A stretch of 14,150 nt of DNA from an uncultured Eubacterium sp. (GCA_900543365.1 UQRG01000025.1:1-14150), one strand, 5' to 3'; positions 1-7,858 are shown, numbered from the stretch's first letter. Made by a program: numbers and translations. The notes: a model not told the origin generated them from the letters alone.

Positions 1-1
1 G

Positions 2-448
2 CACATTATGTTTATGTTTGACAAGTGTACTATTGTATCAAGGCTTCTTGATGGTGACTACTTAAATTATGAAAATCTTTTCAGTAGTGAATCACCTCTT
101 GTAATTACTACTAATACTCAAGAGCTTTTAACTGCACTTTCAAGAGCAACTATTGTATCTGATGATAACAAAAAAACTGAAATAACTATTACTATTAAAG
201 ATAGATTTTTAAATATTAATACAATTACATCAATTGGTACACTTAATGAAGATGTTGCTATTAATATTGAACGAGGTGAAGACCTTATTATTAAATTTAA
301 TGCTAGATATTTAATAGATGTGTTAAATGCTATTGATGAAGAATATGTAAAACTTCACTTTAATACTAATAAATCACCTTGTATTGCTACTGGTATAACT
401 GGTGACAGTTTTAAATATCTTGTATTACCTATTAATCCAAGAAGCTAA
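2..448 (+). CDS. dnaN: DNA polymerase III beta sliding clamp, C-terminal part (5' end outside window)
   Basis: This is the last 148 residues of the ring-shaped clamp that tethers the replicative polymerase and many repair enzymes to DNA. The frame is open to the left edge, so the gene is cut by the window and the first ATG at 8 is not its start. Family marks seen: the CTIVSRLLDGDYLNYENLF segment typical of the clamp's middle/third domain boundary, and the C-terminal YLVLPINPRS tail corresponding to the conserved LPMRL-like end that lines the partner-binding pocket. A full clamp is about 365-380 residues, so a little over half is missing. The stop codon overlaps the ribosome binding site of yaaA, indicating one operon. 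Identification rests on the motifs and the gene order. Confidence 0.95.
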   Translation, partial: HIMFMFDKCTIVSRLLDGDYLNYENLFSSESPLVITTNTQELLTALSRATIVSDDNKKTEITITIKDRFLNINTITSIGTLNEDVAINIERGEDLIIKFNARYLIDVLNAIDEEYVKLHFNTNKSPCIATGITGDSFKYLVLPINPRS

Positions 449-460
449 AGGAGTGTAATT

Positions 461-691
461 ATGGAATATATTAAAATTCATACTGATTTTATTAAACTTC
501 AGCAGGCTTTAAAACTTGCAAATGTTGTGGGACAAGGTTCTGATGCTAAGGCTATTATTCAAGATGGTCTTGTTAAGGTAAATGGAGAAGTTTGTACTAT
601 GAGAGGTAAAAAATGTGTACCAGGTGATGTAGTAAGTGTTAGTGGCGAACTTTACGATAATGGTGAAGATTTTACTTTTGAAGTTGAGTAA
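461..691 (+). CDS. yaaA: S4-domain RNA-binding protein YaaA
   Basis: A 76-residue protein consisting almost entirely of one S4 RNA-binding fold. The central segment AIIQDGLVKVNGEVCTMRGKKC is the typical S4 signature (a turn, V-x-V-N-G, then R-x-G-K-K). Small S4 proteins lying between dnaN and recF are common in Firmicutes and are annotated YaaA or YbcJ-like. A ribosome-associated or RNA-binding role is inferred from the fold and the substrate is unknown. The ATG follows a good AAAGGAG site at 447-453 with seven bases between, overlapping the dnaN stop, so it is translated as part of the dnaN operon. A perfect hairpin (703-734) lies just after the stop codon. Confidence 0.9.
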   Translation: MEYIKIHTDFIKLQQALKLANVVGQGSDAKAIIQDGLVKVNGEVCTMRGKKCVPGDVVSVSGELYDNGEDFTFEVE

Positions 692-702
692 ATTAATGTT
701 TA

Positions 703-734
703 AATCACCAAAATGCAAGTGCATTTTGGTGATT
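703..734. other. Perfect 15-bp hairpin between yaaA and recF
   Basis: Arms 703-717 and 720-734 are exact reverse complements (AATCACCAAAATGCA on the left) with only two bases between them. The 3' side is followed by ATGCTAATG rather than a run of T on either strand, so it is not a canonical intrinsic terminator. It could be an mRNA processing or stability element, a weak terminator or a protein site. It separates dnaN-yaaA from the recF start region. Confidence 0.75.
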
Positions 735-786
735 ATGCTAATGTAAGAAACAATTGTGTCTTTCATATTACAGTTAACTTTACCTA

Positions 787-815
787 TTACTTGTTTATTT
801 ATTATAAACTATAAT
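787..815 (+). promoter_or_regulatory. Possible recF promoter
   Basis: A perfect -10 hexamer TATAAT is at 810-815. The -35 at the right distance (TTACTT, 787-792, 17-base spacer) is poor. Transcription would begin near 822, about 15 bases before the proposed recF ATG, which would fit the absence of a ribosome binding site there. Weak evidence in such A/T-rich DNA. Confidence 0.3.
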
Positions 816-836
816 TTATTACTTAATTTATTTATT

Positions 837-1898
837 ATGCTAATTAAAAACATTTCATTAATGGATTACAGAAACATAAAAAAATTAAATATTGACCTAT
901 CCCCTAATGTAAATGTTTTTTATGGAAACAATGCTCAGGGGAAAACAAACATACTAGAGTCTATTTATATGTGTGCTACGGGCAGAAGTCAGCGTACTCA
1001 TATTTCAAAAGAACTTATAAGTTTTGGTTGTGACTCTGCACATATTCAACTTACAATCCAAAAAGAAAGCTATCAAGATAAAATTAATATTCATATTAAG
1101 TCAAATAACAAAAAGGGTATAGCTATTAATAATATTCCTGTCAGAAATGTCAATGAACTTTTTGGTACTGTTAATGTTATATTTTTTTCTCCAGAGGATT
1201 TAAATCTTGTTAAAGAGGGTCCATCTAACAGACGAAAATATATGGATATAGAGCTTTGTCAGCTTAGTCGAATATATGCAGATAATTTAAGCCGATATTA
1301 TAGAATACTTAAAGAAAGAAATTTACTTCTTAAGAAAAATACAAACTTAATTACTCTTGATGTATATGACCAACAGCTAGTTACTTATGGAGAAAAGATT
1401 ATAAAGGCTCGTCAAGAATTTATTGAGGATATATCTAATAGAGCAAGTGTTATCCACAATGACATTACTTCTGGCGAAAGTCTTGAAATTAAGTATTGTG
1501 GAAATGTTTCTGCTAATGAGTTTATCCACAAACTTAAGGCTAATAGAGAAAAGGATATTTACTATAAAACAACATCAGTAGGTATTCATAAAGACGATTT
1601 ACTGTTTAACATTAATGGTATTAATGCCAGAGATTATGGTTCACAAGGTCAACAGAGAACAGTTTGCCTTTCGCTTAAACTTGCTGAAGTTAGTATTGTT
1701 AAAGAAAAGACAGGATATATGCCTATTTTGCTTTTAGATGATGTACTTTCAGAACTTGATAGAAATCGTCAACTTTACATTTTAAAGTCAATAAATGGCG
1801 TTCAAACTATTATTACATCTACTGGTGTTGATGACATTAAAGATTATGTAAATGAAGTTAAATTCTTTTATGTTAAAAATGGTGTGGTTACAGAGTAA
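837..1898 (+). CDS. recF: DNA replication and repair protein RecF
   Basis: RecF is an SMC-like ABC ATPase that, with RecO and RecR, loads RecA at single-strand gaps. With the start at 837 it has 353 residues, close to the usual 360-370. Walker A is GNNAQGKT at residues 30-37, the ABC signature SQGQQRT begins at about 269, and Walker B ILLLDD is at 297-302, followed by VLSELD. The frame continues upstream to a GTG at 756, but that would add 27 hydrophobic residues unlike RecF, whose N-terminus is MLIKNISLMDYRN or similar. Neither start has a recognisable ribosome binding site, which is odd for this window. Two perfect DnaA boxes lie inside the gene (1450 and 1522). No terminator is visible after the stop. 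Confidence 0.93.
   Translation: MLIKNISLMDYRNIKKLNIDLSPNVNVFYGNNAQGKTNILESIYMCATGRSQRTHISKELISFGCDSAHIQLTIQKESYQDKINIHIKSNNKKGIAINNIPVRNVNELFGTVNVIFFSPEDLNLVKEGPSNRRKYMDIELCQLSRIYADNLSRYYRILKERNLLLKKNTNLITLDVYDQQLVTYGEKIIKARQEFIEDISNRASVIHNDITSGESLEIKYCGNVSANEFIHKLKANREKDIYYKTTSVGIHKDDLLFNINGINARDYGSQGQQRTVCLSLKLAEVSIVKEKTGYMPILLLDDVLSELDRNRQLYILKSINGVQTIITSTGVDDIKDYVNEVKFFYVKNGVVTE
1450..1530 (+). promoter_or_regulatory. Two perfect DnaA boxes inside recF
   Basis: TTATCCACA occurs exactly at 1450-1458 and again at 1522-1530, in the same orientation and 72 bases apart. A degenerate reverse box, TGTGGAAAT, lies between them at 1497-1505. The boxes encode Val-Ile-His and Phe-Ile-His in RecF. 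They match the DnaA consensus; binding by DnaA is inferred. Confidence 0.5.
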
Positions 1899-1983
1899 AT
1901 ATATAAAATATATTGAATTAAAAAATGGCTGTACACAATAATTTTAAAAACACTTATCCGAGGCTCTGTAATATAAAAAACAC

Positions 1984-2039
1984 TTTATTTTTACCTTAAA
2001 CTGTGTTATAATGGATTTATAATTTAGGGTACTGTACCC
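1984..2039 (+). promoter_or_regulatory. gyrB promoter with palindromic leader element
   Basis: An extended -10, TGTTATAAT, ends at 2012 (hexamer 2007-2012). The -35 is poor (TTTATT, 1984-1989, 17-base spacer), as is usual when a TG extension is present. The expected start is near 2019. Just downstream, at 2027-2039, is the perfect palindrome GGGTAC-T-GTACCC, at roughly +9 to +21, where a repressor could block transcription or a small RNA hairpin could form ahead of the gyrB ribosome binding site (GAAGGAG, 2044-2050). A second candidate, TTGAAT-18-AATAAT, lies upstream at 1913-1942. Confidence 0.5.
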
Positions 2040-2058
2040 CTACGAAGGAGCTTTAAAT

Positions 2059-3969
2059 ATGTCACAGCAAGAATATAACGAAAATCAAATACAAATATTA
2101 GAGGGTCTTGAAGCAGTAAGAAAGCGTCCTGGTATGTATATTGGTTCAACATCATCAAGAGGCTTACATCATTGTGTATATGAAATTGTAGACAATTCAG
2201 TTGATGAGGCTCTTGCAGGCTATTGTACTCATATTGAGGTTACCGTACACGAGGATAATACTGTTTCAATAAGAGATAATGGTCGAGGAATACCAATAGG
2301 TATACATCCTCAAAAAGGTATACCTGCTGTTGAAGTAGTATTTACTATTCTTCACGCTGGTGGTAAATTTGGTGGTGGAGGATACAAGGTATCTGGTGGT
2401 TTACACGGTGTAGGTGCATCTGTTGTTAATGCCCTTAGTGAGTGGCTTGTTGTTGATATTTGTCACGAAGGTAAGGTTTATGAACAGAGGTATGAAAGAG
2501 GTAATGTTATTCACCCACTTAAAGTTGTTGGTACTTGTCCTGAAGATAAAACAGGTACTTATGTTCACTTTAAGCCTGATGCTGAAATTTTTGAAGAAAC
2601 TGTTTTTGATTTAGATACTTTAAGACACCACTTACAGGAAACAGCTTTCCTTACAAAGGGACTTAAGATTACATTAACAGACCTTAGACAAGAGGACAAG
2701 CCAGAATTTGTTTATCACTATATGGGTGGTATTAAGGAATTTGTAGAAAATATTAACTCTGCTAAAAATCCTATGTATGAGCAAGTTTTTTATTGCGAAG
2801 GTACTTATAACAACATTATGGTTGAAGTTGCCTTTCAACATAGTGATAGCTTTAATGAGGTTAATTATTCTTATGTTAATAATATTAATACAGTTGATGG
2901 TGGTACTCATATTCAAGGTTTTAGAACTGCTCTTACTAAAACCATTAATGACTATGGTAGAAAATTTGGACTTTTAAAAGCTAGTGACAAAAATCTTACT
3001 GGTGATGACATTAGAGAAGGTCTTACATCTATTGTCAGTGTTAAAATTGAAGACCCACAGTTTGAGGGTCAGACAAAGGGTAAACTTGGTACAAGTGAGG
3101 CTACACCAGCTGTTGCATCAGTTTTAGGTGAAAAACTTACTTACTTCCTTGAAGAAAATCCAGAAGTCGGTAAAACTATACTTGAAAAATCACTTCTTGC
3201 ATCAAGAGCCAGAGAAGCTGCTAAGAAAGCCAGAGAGCTTGTAAGAAGAAAAGATGTACTTGAAAGTGGTAAACTTCCTGGTAAATTAACTGACTGTTCA
3301 GAAAAAGACCCAGCACAGTGTGAAATTTATATTGTTGAGGGTAATTCTGCCGGTGGTTCAGCTGTTAAAGCAAGAGATGCTAAAACACAGGCTATACTTC
3401 CTCTTAGAGGTAAAATACTTAATGTTGAAAAGGCTAGACTTGATAGAATACTTGGCAATGAAGAAATTAAGTCAATGATTACAGCTTTTGGTACTGGTAT
3501 TCACGAAGATTTTAATATTGAAAAATTAAGATACCACAAAATTGTACTTATGACTGATGCCGATGTTGATGGTGCTCATATTACTACTCTACTTTTGACA
3601 TTTATATTTAGATTTATGCCAGAGCTTATTCAAGATGGTTATGTTTACTTAGCTCAGCCACCTCTTTACAAACTTGAAAAGGGTAAAAAGGTTGTTTATG
3701 CTTATTCCGATGAAGAAAGAGATCAGGCTATTGCAGAAATGGGTGCTGAGGGTATGAAGCCTATTCAGAGATATAAGGGTCTTGGTGAAATGGACGCTTC
3801 TCAGCTTTGGGAAACTACTATGGACCCTGAAAAGAGGATTCTTGTTAAGGTTACTATTGATGATGCCAGATTGGCTGATGAAATTTTTGATAAACTTATG
3901 GGTGATAATGTTGAACCTAGAAGAGAATTTATACAGCAAGAAGCTAAGTATGCTACATTAGATGTATAA
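2059..3969 (+). CDS. gyrB: DNA gyrase subunit B
   Basis: ATPase subunit of DNA gyrase, which with GyrA forms an A2B2 complex that introduces negative supercoils. The 636 residues match the Gram-positive form without the long enterobacterial insert. The GHKL ATPase domain is clear: catalytic Glu42 and Asn46 in YEIVDNSVDEA, Asp73 in DNGRG, and the ATP-lid GGLHGVG at 113-119. The TOPRIM metal site has Glu427 in EGNSAGGSA, and Asp500 and Asp502 in DADVDG. The conserved KGLGEMD and the C-terminal EPRREFIQQ stretch that ends the family are present. The ATG follows GAAGGAG with eight bases between. It has its own promoter (near 2007) and is followed by a 196-base gap before gyrA, so the two genes may be transcribed partly independently. 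Confidence 0.98.
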   Translation: MSQQEYNENQIQILEGLEAVRKRPGMYIGSTSSRGLHHCVYEIVDNSVDEALAGYCTHIEVTVHEDNTVSIRDNGRGIPIGIHPQKGIPAVEVVFTILHAGGKFGGGGYKVSGGLHGVGASVVNALSEWLVVDICHEGKVYEQRYERGNVIHPLKVVGTCPEDKTGTYVHFKPDAEIFEETVFDLDTLRHHLQETAFLTKGLKITLTDLRQEDKPEFVYHYMGGIKEFVENINSAKNPMYEQVFYCEGTYNNIMVEVAFQHSDSFNEVNYSYVNNINTVDGGTHIQGFRTALTKTINDYGRKFGLLKASDKNLTGDDIREGLTSIVSVKIEDPQFEGQTKGKLGTSEATPAVASVLGEKLTYFLEENPEVGKTILEKSLLASRAREAAKKARELVRRKDVLESGKLPGKLTDCSEKDPAQCEIYIVEGNSAGGSAVKARDAKTQAILPLRGKILNVEKARLDRILGNEEIKSMITAFGTGIHEDFNIEKLRYHKIVLMTDADVDGAHITTLLLTFIFRFMPELIQDGYVYLAQPPLYKLEKGKKVVYAYSDEERDQAIAEMGAEGMKPIQRYKGLGEMDASQLWETTMDPEKRILVKVTIDDARLADEIFDKLMGDNVEPRREFIQQEAKYATLDV

Positions 3970-4165
3970 TAAAATTTTTATTTATCAAAAAGTTTATAAA
4001 GCTAATAATAGAGAAAAATGTCAGTGGACATTGCACATTATAACAGCGTATTTAACAAATAAACTAGGTTACAAAGAAATAAAGATTAATAAATATAGAT
4101 ATGTAATGTAAATAAGTCTGTATACTAATACAAAACGAAGTAACTAACAGTTAAGAGGTAAAAAA

Positions 4166-6694
4166 ATGGACGAAAACAATAAGCCACAGTATGACAAAAT
4201 AATTACTGCGGAAATTTCAAAGACTATGAAATCATCATACATAGACTATGCAATGAGTGTAATAGTATCCAGAGCATTGCCTGATGTAAGAGATGGTTTA
4301 AAGCCGGTTCATAGAAGAATACTTTATTCTATGAATGAAATGGGTCTTGCACCTAACAAGGCACATAAAAAGTCAGCTAGAATTACAGGTGATACAATGG
4401 GTAAGTATCACCCACACGGAGATTCAGCAATATATGATGCTCTTGTAAGATTGGCACAGGATTTCTCAATGAGATACCCACTTGTTGATGGTCACGGCAA
4501 CTTTGGTTCTATTGATGGTTATCCTGCTGCGGCAGCTAGATATACAGAGGCAAGACTTGCAAAAATTTCTCTTGAAATGCTTGCAGATATTGACAAGGAC
4601 ACAGTAGATTTTATACCAAACTATGATGGTGACTTTTTAGAGCCTACTGTACTTCCTTCAAGAATACCTAATCTTCTTGTTAATGGTTCAAGTGGTATTG
4701 CTGTAGGTATGGCTACAAATATTCCACCTCACAACCTTTCAGAAGTTATTGATGGTCTTGTTAAAATAATTGATAACAGAATAAATGAAAATAGAGATAC
4801 TGACATTGATGAACTTTGTTCAGTTATTAAAGGACCTGATTTTCCTACTGGTGGTAGCATTTTAGGTAAAGCTGGTATTTTAAGTGCTTACAGAACTGGT
4901 AGAGGTAGGATTAAGTTAAGAGCGAAAACCGAGATTATTACTAAGCCTAATGGCAGAGAAGAAATACTTATTACTGAAATTCCTTATCAGGTAAACAAGT
5001 CAAGAATGATTGAAGGTATTGCAGAACTTGTTAAAGATAAGAGAATAGAGGGTATTTCAGGTATTCAGGATAGTACAAACGACAGAAATGGTATTCATAT
5101 TCTTATTGAAGTTAAAAAAGATGCCTCAGCTGAAATTGTACTTAATAATCTTTTTAAATATTCTCAGTTACAGGAAAATTATAGTATTAACTTCCTTGCT
5201 ATTGTTGATGGTATTCCTAAGGTACTTAATCTTAAAGAAATCCTTGAGCATTATCTTAAGTTCCAAGAAGAAGTTGTTACTAGAAGAACTAGATTTGACC
5301 TTAAAAAAGCCCTTGAAAGAATGCACATTTTAGAAGGTTTTTTAAGAGCTTTAGATAATATTGATGAAGTTATTTCTATTCTTCGTGGTTCACATACTAC
5401 TCCTGAGGCTAAGGCAAGACTTATTGAACGCTTTGGATTTACAGATGTTCAGGTTAATGCTATTTGCGAAATGAGATTTAGAAGCCTTGTAGGTATGGAA
5501 AGAGAAAAACTTGAAAACGAGTATGCTGAACTTGAAGGTCTTACTGAAGAATGGAAGGCTATTCTTGCTGATGAAAATAAGCTTTTTGCTGTTATCAAAG
5601 AAGAAATGCTTGAAACTAAGAGAAAGTATGGAGATGAAAGACGAACACTTCTTGTAGATGATATGGGCGAAATTAATATGGAGGATATTATTTCAGATGA
5701 TATGTCTGTTATAACTATGACTCACCTAAATTATGTTAAGAGAATACCTCTGGATACTTACAAGTCACAGCATAGAGGTGGTAAGGGTGTTATTGGTCTT
5801 CAAATGAGAGAAGAAGATGGAGTTAAAAAGCTCTTTGTAAGCTCTAACCACAGTTATATTTTATTCTTTACAACTAAGGGTAAGGTTTACAGAAAGAAGA
5901 CTTGGGAAATTCCAGAAGCAGGACGAAATGCTAAGGGTACACCTATTGTTAATCTCCTTGAACTTGAAAAGGACGAAGAAATTTCAGCTGTTATACCAAC
6001 TAAGTCATTTAATGAAAATGAATACCTTGTTATGGTAACTAAGTATGGTATAATCAAAAAGACTCCTGCTGAATATTATAACAATATTAGAAAGGGTGGA
6101 CTTATAGCTGTTAATTTAAGAGATAATGATAAGCTAATTTCCGTATTTATTACTACTGGTAAAAATGATATATTTGTTGCCACTAGAAATGGTATTAGTA
6201 TTAGATTTAATGAATCGGATGCTCGTCCATTAAGCAGAACAGCTACAGGTGTTAAAGCAATTACTCTTACTGATGATGATTATGTAATTGGTTCAGATGT
6301 TATTACTGATGGTAGCAAGCTTCTTATTGTGTCTGAAAAGGGTTATGGCAAGTGTACTATGCCAGACAACTACAGAATTCAGTCAAGAGGTGGTAAAGGT
6401 CTTAAGACTTACAAGATAACTGATAGAACTGGTTACATTACTGCTGCTGCTGCTGTTAATGACAGTCAAGAACTTATTATGGTAAGTAGTGAGGGTGTTG
6501 TTATTAGAATTAAGGTTAAGGATATTTCTACTGTAGGTAGAGTAGCACAAGGTGTTAAACTTGTAAACCTTAATGAAGGTGTTAGGGTAATTAGTATGGA
6601 TACTATTGATGAGGAATATGTTAATAGTGAAAGTTCTAGTGAATTAGCTAATGAAAGTTTAGTAGTTAATGAAAATGTAAATACTGATAAATAA
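4166..6694 (+). CDS. gyrA: DNA gyrase subunit A
   Basis: Breakage-reunion subunit of gyrase, 842 residues. The catalytic tyrosine is Tyr126 in AARYTEAR. The quinolone-resistance region HPHGDSAIYDALV carries Ser87 and Asp91 (E. coli 83 and 87), i.e. the usual susceptible residues. The C-terminal DNA-wrapping domain starts with the GyrA box QHRGGKG at about 535, which marks it as gyrase rather than topoisomerase IV; a second, box-like QSRGGKG is at about 739. The tail after 815 is acidic and Ser/Asn-rich. The ATG follows AAGAGG (near 4153-4158). In the 196-base gap upstream I see only a weak -10 (TATACT, 4121-4126) and a 6-bp hairpin (4017-4032). A hairpin terminator follows the gene. Confidence 0.98.
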   Translation: MDENNKPQYDKIITAEISKTMKSSYIDYAMSVIVSRALPDVRDGLKPVHRRILYSMNEMGLAPNKAHKKSARITGDTMGKYHPHGDSAIYDALVRLAQDFSMRYPLVDGHGNFGSIDGYPAAAARYTEARLAKISLEMLADIDKDTVDFIPNYDGDFLEPTVLPSRIPNLLVNGSSGIAVGMATNIPPHNLSEVIDGLVKIIDNRINENRDTDIDELCSVIKGPDFPTGGSILGKAGILSAYRTGRGRIKLRAKTEIITKPNGREEILITEIPYQVNKSRMIEGIAELVKDKRIEGISGIQDSTNDRNGIHILIEVKKDASAEIVLNNLFKYSQLQENYSINFLAIVDGIPKVLNLKEILEHYLKFQEEVVTRRTRFDLKKALERMHILEGFLRALDNIDEVISILRGSHTTPEAKARLIERFGFTDVQVNAICEMRFRSLVGMEREKLENEYAELEGLTEEWKAILADENKLFAVIKEEMLETKRKYGDERRTLLVDDMGEINMEDIISDDMSVITMTHLNYVKRIPLDTYKSQHRGGKGVIGLQMREEDGVKKLFVSSNHSYILFFTTKGKVYRKKTWEIPEAGRNAKGTPIVNLLELEKDEEISAVIPTKSFNENEYLVMVTKYGIIKKTPAEYYNNIRKGGLIAVNLRDNDKLISVFITTGKNDIFVATRNGISIRFNESDARPLSRTATGVKAITLTDDDYVIGSDVITDGSKLLIVSEKGYGKCTMPDNYRIQSRGGKGLKTYKITDRTGYITAAAAVNDSQELIMVSSEGVVIRIKVKDISTVGRVAQGVKLVNLNEGVRVISMDTIDEEYVNSESSSELANESLVVNENVNTDK

Positions 6695-6707
6695 TACAAA
6701 AATTTTG

Positions 6708-6740
6708 AGAGCTGTTGTATTGCAATGGCTCTTTAATTTT
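6708..6740 (+). terminator. Intrinsic terminator after gyrA
   Basis: A 10-bp stem with two G-T pairs (6708-6717 with 6723-6732, five-base loop), beginning AGAGC and ending GCTCT, is followed by the imperfect T-run TTAATTTT. It lies 14 bases after the gyrA stop and separates gyrA from the lepB promoter. Confidence 0.65.
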
Positions 6741-6767
6741 GTCTAAAAAATTTAACAATAATTAATA

Positions 6768-6813
6768 AACAATTATTGACAACTTTACATAATTGTTGTA
6801 TCATTAGTATAAT
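6768..6813 (+). promoter_or_regulatory. lepB promoter region with overlapping promoters and inverted repeats
   Basis: TTGACA (6776-6781), 17 bases, TATCAT (6799-6804) is a good sigma-A promoter. TTTACA (6784-6789), 18 bases, TATAAT (6808-6813) overlaps it as a second one. A perfect 9-bp inverted repeat, AACAATTAT (6768-6776) and ATAATTGTT (6789-6797), straddles the first -35. The left arm also pairs with CAATAATT at 6756-6763. This arrangement resembles an operator; no regulator is known. Confidence 0.6.
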
Positions 6814-6840
6814 CCTTGTGAATGGAGGAAGAATAGATTT

Positions 6841-7515
6841 ATGAATGATAATGATAAGTACGAAGATGATATAGACAAGGAAGAAAAAAAGACATTTATG
6901 CAAGAACTTTTAAGTTGGATTGGTACTATAATTTTTGCTTTAATAATGGCTTTTCTTATTACTAAGTTTATTATTGTCAATGCTGTTATTCCTTCAGGTT
7001 CTATGGAAACTACAATTATGACAGGTGACAGAATTATTGCTAATAGACTTGAGTATGATTTTTCGTCCCCTGAACGATATGATATTGCAGTATTTAAGTT
7101 TCCTGATAATACAGACACTCTTTATATTAAAAGAGTTATTGGTATGCCTGGTGATAAGGTAGAAATTAGGGATAATGAAGTTTATATTAATGACAGTCAA
7201 GAGCCTTTAATTGACTCTTTTGTAAATGGTCAAATGGATACACCAAATGCTATTTATAATGTACCAAGTAAAGGTGATAGTTTAAATGATTATAGTGCTT
7301 TCATAAGTGATACATCACTTTATGACAAGGACGGTGATGGTCTTTTTGATGAGGATTGTTATTTTATGATGGGTGACAACAGAAATAATTCTGCGGATTC
7401 CAGACTTTGGAATAATAAATTTGTTCCTGAATCTCTTATGGAGGGTAAGGCAATATTTAGGTACTTCCCTGTTAATCAAATGAAAGTAATAAAAAATGAC
7501 TTTAAAGGAGAGTAA
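6841..7515 (+). CDS. lepB: Type I signal peptidase
   Basis: Membrane serine protease that removes signal peptides from secreted proteins. It has 224 residues: an acidic/lysine-rich cytoplasmic N-terminus, one membrane segment at about 25-47, then the extracellular catalytic domain. The Ser-Lys dyad is visible as Ser54 in IPSGSME and Lys97 in YIKRVIGMPGD, and the conserved box GDNRNNSADSR is at 178-188. Just before that box is an EF-hand-like acidic loop DKDGDGLFDED (162-172), not a standard part of the family. The GGAGG ribosome site (6824-6828) is 12 bases from the ATG, longer than usual. The gene has its own promoter and ends five bases before the DUF1858 gene, whose ribosome binding site overlaps the lepB 3' end. 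Confidence 0.96.
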   Translation: MNDNDKYEDDIDKEEKKTFMQELLSWIGTIIFALIMAFLITKFIIVNAVIPSGSMETTIMTGDRIIANRLEYDFSSPERYDIAVFKFPDNTDTLYIKRVIGMPGDKVEIRDNEVYINDSQEPLIDSFVNGQMDTPNAIYNVPSKGDSLNDYSAFISDTSLYDKDGDGLFDEDCYFMMGDNRNNSADSRLWNNKFVPESLMEGKAIFRYFPVNQMKVIKNDFKGE

Positions 7516-7520
7516 ATGTT

Positions 7521-7727
7521 ATGGCACAGACAGTAACTAAAGATATGATTATTGGCGAATTAATTACGATTGATAGAGGTATTATACCAATTCTTATGAA
7601 TGCTGGTATGCACTGTATTGGTTGTCCTTCTTCTCAGGGAGAAACTCTTGAAGAGGCTTGTATAGTTCACGGTATGGATGTAAATGATTTATTAAAGAAT
7701 ATTAATGATTATTTAGCATCTAATTAA
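7521..7727 (+). CDS. DUF1858 / hybrid-cluster-protein-associated redox disulfide domain protein
   Basis: A 68-residue soluble protein matching the small DUF1858 family (also described as a redox disulfide domain associated with hybrid cluster protein). Visible marks are an N-terminal T-K-D-M-x-I-G-E-L segment, the CIGC motif at residues 32-35 within AGMHCIGCPSSQGETLEEAC, and a third cysteine at 47. The CxxC pair suggests disulfide or Fe-S/metal chemistry, but no function is proven. The ATG follows AAAGGAG that lies within the end of lepB, so the two are co-transcribed; no gene for the hybrid cluster protein itself is in the window. A strong terminator follows. Confidence 0.85.
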   Translation: MAQTVTKDMIIGELITIDRGIIPILMNAGMHCIGCPSSQGETLEEACIVHGMDVNDLLKNINDYLASN

Positions 7728-7765
7728 TTTTGTTTACAAAGTATTTTAGCATATACGCAAAAAGG

Positions 7766-7792
7766 CAGACCAAGTAATTGGTCTGTTTTTTT
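7766..7792 (+). terminator. Intrinsic terminator after the DUF1858 gene
   Basis: A perfect 8-bp stem, CAGACCAA (7766-7773) and TTGGTCTG (7778-7785), with a four-base loop is followed by seven T. An A-run before the stem means it could also act on the other strand. It ends the lepB-DUF1858 unit. Confidence 0.92.
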
Positions 7793-7858
7793 GTAATTAT
7801 AATATTGGAGTTTGAAATTAATATTTATAATAAATAAATTAAAATAAAATACTTTTTA

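Noticed and set aside
756..836. GTG start giving RecF 27 extra N-terminal residues
   Set aside because: No ribosome binding site, hydrophobic residues unlike RecF, and the conserved RecF N-terminus begins at 837.
1951..1960. TTATCCGAG as a DnaA box before gyrB
   Set aside because: Differs from the consensus at two of the last three bases and stands alone.
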